A DNA stretch of 16,488 nt from Legionella genomosp. 1 (GTDB lineage: Bacteria; Pseudomonadota; Gammaproteobacteria; Legionellales; Legionellaceae). Position numbers and translations under genes: made by a program. How positions within the stretch are numbered: position 1 is the stretch's first letter; the number at the start of each line of letters is the position of its first letter. Shown piece by piece: positions 14,375-16,488 of this stretch. The notes below the pieces were generated by a model that was not told where the DNA came from, did not search any database, and saw nothing but the letters and a program-made list of their open reading frames with translations. The stretch is from positions 1 to 16,488 of the forward strand of contig CAMDBQ010000011.1 of assembly GCA_945889365.1 (NCBI GenBank). The letters run 5' to 3'.

Positions 14375-16080
14375 TCTTTTGATAAAATAGAATTTTTTAC
14401 TAGTTCAGCTGAAAATTCATGCTGTAGTTTTTGAAAAAACGGATCATTTTTCAGTACCGTTTCTGCATCTTCATACTGTTTTTTTTGAGCCCCTTGTTTT
14501 TGTAATATGGGAGAGGATGAGACTTTTTGGTCGCTATTTAATGACAAGGTGATCTTTTCAGCGTAATAGTTAGTTAATCCTTGTTCAATCCGACTGATGA
14601 CAGAAGACGTAAACACCGATTGATGGCCTTTCTCGACGCGCAAGACAACAGAGGAGTGCGATTTGCTAATAAATTCAGCGTGCTCTGCTGCACTAAGTGC
14701 TAATCCATGCAGATTCAACTGTGATAAAATATCCTTCCATGTAGGACTATTCTGATTATTAGACGCAGGAGGCACAAAGACCGTTTTCGCCAGTAACGGG
14801 GCAATATTTACGGGGATCTCTAGTTCGTCTTCGTTTTTTGCTATGGGGGCTAGGTTGTCACTTGGTAATGTGGTAGGTATCAGGGCTGGTGTTATACCGT
14901 CACTAGTAGCGGAGAGCTCTTGAGTCAAATGTGAGGGGCCTTCCAATAACGCTTTTTTGTCGACATTTTTATAGGCAAACGGAGGGAGCGTTGTTTGTTG
15001 TGATGGCTTAAAGGTATACATTCGCAGTAGTGTCATTTCAAAACCAATGGCCATCGTTGGGGCCAGTGGCATCTCCTGCGTGCCTTTTATGCCAATTTGA
15101 TAAAATAATTGCGCATCTTCTGGAGTAAACTTCGTGCTCAAAGCAGTGATTTCAGACGATGAACTGATTAGTTCATGAATCCCGGCGATCTTTTGATTAA
15201 TACTAATTTGGTGCAAGTAACTGAGTATTTCATTGAGAACATAGTGGAAGTGACCACCTTCTTCAGCAATCTTTTTGCTGATCGTTAATAGTTTCTCTGG
15301 ATCAAGCTCTGCTAGCGCATCCAATAATTGCAGTGCGTAGTCTTGCTGTGTGTAACCCAGGCTGCCTTTTACATCTTGCGTAAGTAAGTGGTTATTGCAA
15401 CTGGCAATGGATTGATCAAGTAAGCTCAGCGCGTCACGCATACTGCCTCTTGCTGCAGTGGCCAATAAAGTAACGGCTTCTTGCTCATAAGGAATTTTTT
15501 CATCATCTAGAACATGTTGTAAATATTGTGAAATAACGGTTGGCTGCAAGTGTTTGAGATTAAATTGCAAGCATCGCGATAATACAGTAACGGGTAATTT
15601 TTGTGGATCAGTCGTGGCAAGTATGAATTTAACATGTGATGGGGGTTCTTCAAGGGTTTTAAGCAAAGCATTAAAGCTATGCTGAGAAAGCATGTGTACT
15701 TCATCTATAAGATAAATCTTGAAGCGTCCATTAGTTGGAGCGTATTGAACGTTTTCCAGAATTTCTCGAGTATCTTCCACGCGGGTTCTTGATGCGCCAT
15801 CAATTTCGATCAGGTCAATAAATCGTCCTTGTTCAATGGCAACACAGGCATCACATTGCAGGCAAGGCTCAGAACCAATTCCTTTTTCACAATTGAGTGC
15901 CTTAGCTAGCAAACGCGCAACACTTGTCTTGCCAACGCCGCGTGTACCCGTAAATAAATAGGCATGATGTAGGCGTTGCTGATTTAGCGAGTTAATTAAC
16001 GCTTTATTTATATGGTCTTGGCCTACCAGCTGAGAAAAGGTACGTGGCCGCCATTTGCGTGCAAGGGCAATGTAGCTCAT
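14365..16080 (-). CDS. dnaX: DNA polymerase III subunit gamma/tau
   Basis: Clamp-loader ATPase that opens the beta clamp and, as tau, ties the polymerase cores to DnaB. From MSYIALARKWRPRTF, the classical DnaX start, it has 571 residues (E. coli tau 643). It has Walker A GTRGVGKT (45-52), a zinc module with four cysteines (64, 73, 76, 79), Walker B LIDEVHML (around D126/E127) and the arginine-finger SRC motif (168-170); the C-terminal third is the weakly conserved tau part. The frame is open up to a GTG at 16119, but that codon lies inside the SRP RNA gene, so 16080 (or ATG 16110) is preferred; neither has a clear Shine-Dalgarno. It precedes ybaB-recR, and ffs lies directly upstream. No E. 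coli-type A-AAA-AAG slippery site was found in the right frame. Confidence 0.96.
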   Translation of the reverse strand: MSYIALARKWRPRTFSQLVGQDHINKALINSLNQQRLHHAYLFTGTRGVGKTSVARLLAKALNCEKGIGSEPCLQCDACVAIEQGRFIDLIEIDGASRTRVEDTREILENVQYAPTNGRFKIYLIDEVHMLSQHSFNALLKTLEEPPSHVKFILATTDPQKLPVTVLSRCLQFNLKHLQPTVISQYLQHVLDDEKIPYEQEAVTLLATAARGSMRDALSLLDQSIASCNNHLLTQDVKGSLGYTQQDYALQLLDALAELDPEKLLTISKKIAEEGGHFHYVLNEILSYLHQISINQKIAGIHELISSSSEITALSTKFTPEDAQLFYQIGIKGTQEMPLAPTMAIGFEMTLLRMYTFKPSQQTTLPPFAYKNVDKKALLEGPSHLTQELSATSDGITPALIPTTLPSDNLAPIAKNEDELEIPVNIAPLLAKTVFVPPASNNQNSPTWKDILSQLNLHGLALSAAEHAEFISKSHSSVVLRVEKGHQSVFTSSVISRIEQGLTNYYAEKITLSLNSDQKVSSSPILQKQGAQKKQYEDAETVLKNDPFFQKLQHEFSAELVKNSILSKDSL

Positions 16081-16103
16081 AAGAGGATTCACAGATTGGG
16101 CGG

Positions 16104-16200
16104 CAGCCATAAGAGCCACACCCCGGCGCTCGAATCAACTGTTACCGCTGCTCCCTTCCGGGTCTGACGGGGTTCACAATCTATCGTCGCGAGGGGACCA
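16104..16200 (-). ncRNA. ffs: Small signal recognition particle RNA (4.5S)
   Basis: On the minus strand the conserved SRP domain IV is clear: CCG-TCAGA-CCC-GGAA-GGG-AGCAG-CGG, a GGAA tetraloop with the asymmetric internal loop bound by Ffh. Outside it, ATTGT pairs with ACAGT, CGC with GCG, and CCCC (16193-16196) with GGGG near 16120-16123, giving the long hairpin of the ~97-nt short form. With Ffh it directs nascent membrane proteins to FtsY and the translocon. The ends are approximate. It lies directly upstream of dnaX, a frequent gammaproteobacterial arrangement, with no terminator between. Confidence 0.92.
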
Positions 16201-16320
16201 ATATAGCCACCATCGTTGAAGAGAGAGATTAACAAAAAAAAAGCCGAATAGCCAGTCCCATATGGCACTATCTTTTATACTAAAATATGGGGAGCGCTTT
16301 CATGGAACTAACGCTGGCAC

Positions 16321-16386
16321 TAGATTGCAATTAATTCATAAATAAATGTAAAAAGTATTTGACATGCTGCGCCAGATGAGTAGAAT
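16321..16386 (+). promoter_or_regulatory. Strong rRNA-type promoter with UP element
   Basis: A perfect TTGACA (16359-16364) and TAGAAT (16381-16386) are 16 bp apart. The 38 bp before it (16321-16358) are A/T-rich, as in an UP element, and the GC-rich stretch after the -10 (ACGCAGCACGCC) fits the discriminator of stringently controlled rRNA promoters. It points out of the window to the right, divergent from ffs-dnaX. Confidence 0.85.
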
Positions 16387-16394
16387 ACGCAGCA

Positions 16395-16488
16395 CGCCTT
16401 CGGGGCGACGTTCATTAAGAAGAAGAGAAGACAAACTGTGTGGGCGCTCTAAAGAATTCGAGTGCGATGAAGTACATAGTAGTAAAGT
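16395..16488 (+). promoter_or_regulatory. rRNA operon leader (boxB-like hairpin, boxA, boxC-like)
   Basis: A hairpin CGCC-TTCGG-GGCG (16395-16407) is followed by GTTCATTAAGAA (16410-16421), 9 of 12 like E. coli boxA GCTCTTTAACAA, and AGACAAACTGTGTGGGCGCTC (16430-16449), nearly the same as the segment before E. coli 16S rRNA. This is the Nus-dependent antitermination leader of an rrn operon; the 16S gene should begin shortly beyond the right edge and is not in the window. Confidence 0.85.

Noticed and set aside
14953..14958. A6 tract in dnaX (minus strand, GAC AAA AAA GCG) as a gamma/tau frameshift site
   Set aside because: The zero-frame phasing does not give A AAA AAG, and there is no convincing upstream Shine-Dalgarno or downstream hairpin; transcriptional slippage remains possible but unsupported.
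16081..16119. Longer dnaX start at GTG 16119 (13 extra residues)
   Set aside because: The codon falls inside the SRP RNA gene and the family start MSY.xLARKWRP is at 16080.
16231..16252. A9 run with AGCCGAATAGCC as a terminator before ffs
   Set aside because: The flanking bases do not form an inverted repeat on either strand.

Overview
The window comes from a gammaproteobacterial chromosome of roughly 43-45% GC, most plausibly a member of the Legionellales (Legionella/Coxiella/Aquicella/Berkiella type). The reasons are the order nuoN ... metY-rimP-nusA-infB-rbfA-truB, a soluble PAS/hybrid kinase with the SHDIRTPL-type H-box common in that order, and a cyclodipeptide synthase of the XYP type known from Rickettsiella and Fluoribacter. 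The taxon is inferred from reading alone.

Layout. 1-1291: the 3' part of nuoN (complex I). 1292-1521: a gene-free gap holding a 107-bp palindromic element. 1522-2826 (minus): a probable tRNA-dependent cyclodipeptide synthase (CDPS) with a long acidic tail. 2952-5027: a cytoplasmic PAS-HisKA-HATPase-REC-HPt hybrid kinase, divergent from the CDPS. 5042-5199: a strong promoter, the initiator tRNA-Met gene and an intrinsic terminator. 5256-11242: the translation/transcription operon rimP-nusA-infB-rbfA-truB, with two GTAG-headed hairpin repeats (after nusA and on the truB stop). 11243-11712: debris, namely a 139-bp TA-flanked MITE-like hairpin inserted in the 3' remnant of an ISAzo13-type transposase. 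11713-12996: a CorB/YfjD-type CNNM/CBS membrane protein. 12980-13368: a second, 389-bp member of the TA-flanked family that fills the whole gap to the convergent recR and carries scraps of an IS630-type transposase and a GIY-YIG nuclease. 13368-16080 (minus): dnaX-ybaB-recR. 16104-16200 (minus): the small SRP RNA. 16321-16488: a strong rRNA-type promoter and leader; the 16S gene would start just beyond the window.

The housekeeping genes work together: RimP, IF-2, RbfA, TruB and initiator tRNA serve ribosome maturation and translation initiation; NusA acts on transcription and on rRNA antitermination through a leader like the one at the right edge; DnaX, YbaB and RecR form the usual replication/repair cluster. 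The two accessory genes (CDPS and hybrid kinase) sit where relatives often have nuoN directly beside metY-rimP. The rpsO-pnp genes that usually follow truB are absent and replaced by mobile-element remains.

Most interesting: an orphan XYP-type CDPS with an unusual C-terminal extension; a MITE family of which one copy supplies the last codons and stop of one gene and part of the stop codon of its convergent neighbour; composite transposase/nuclease fragments inside that copy; and an initiator tRNA that reads as U1:U72 rather than C1:A72.
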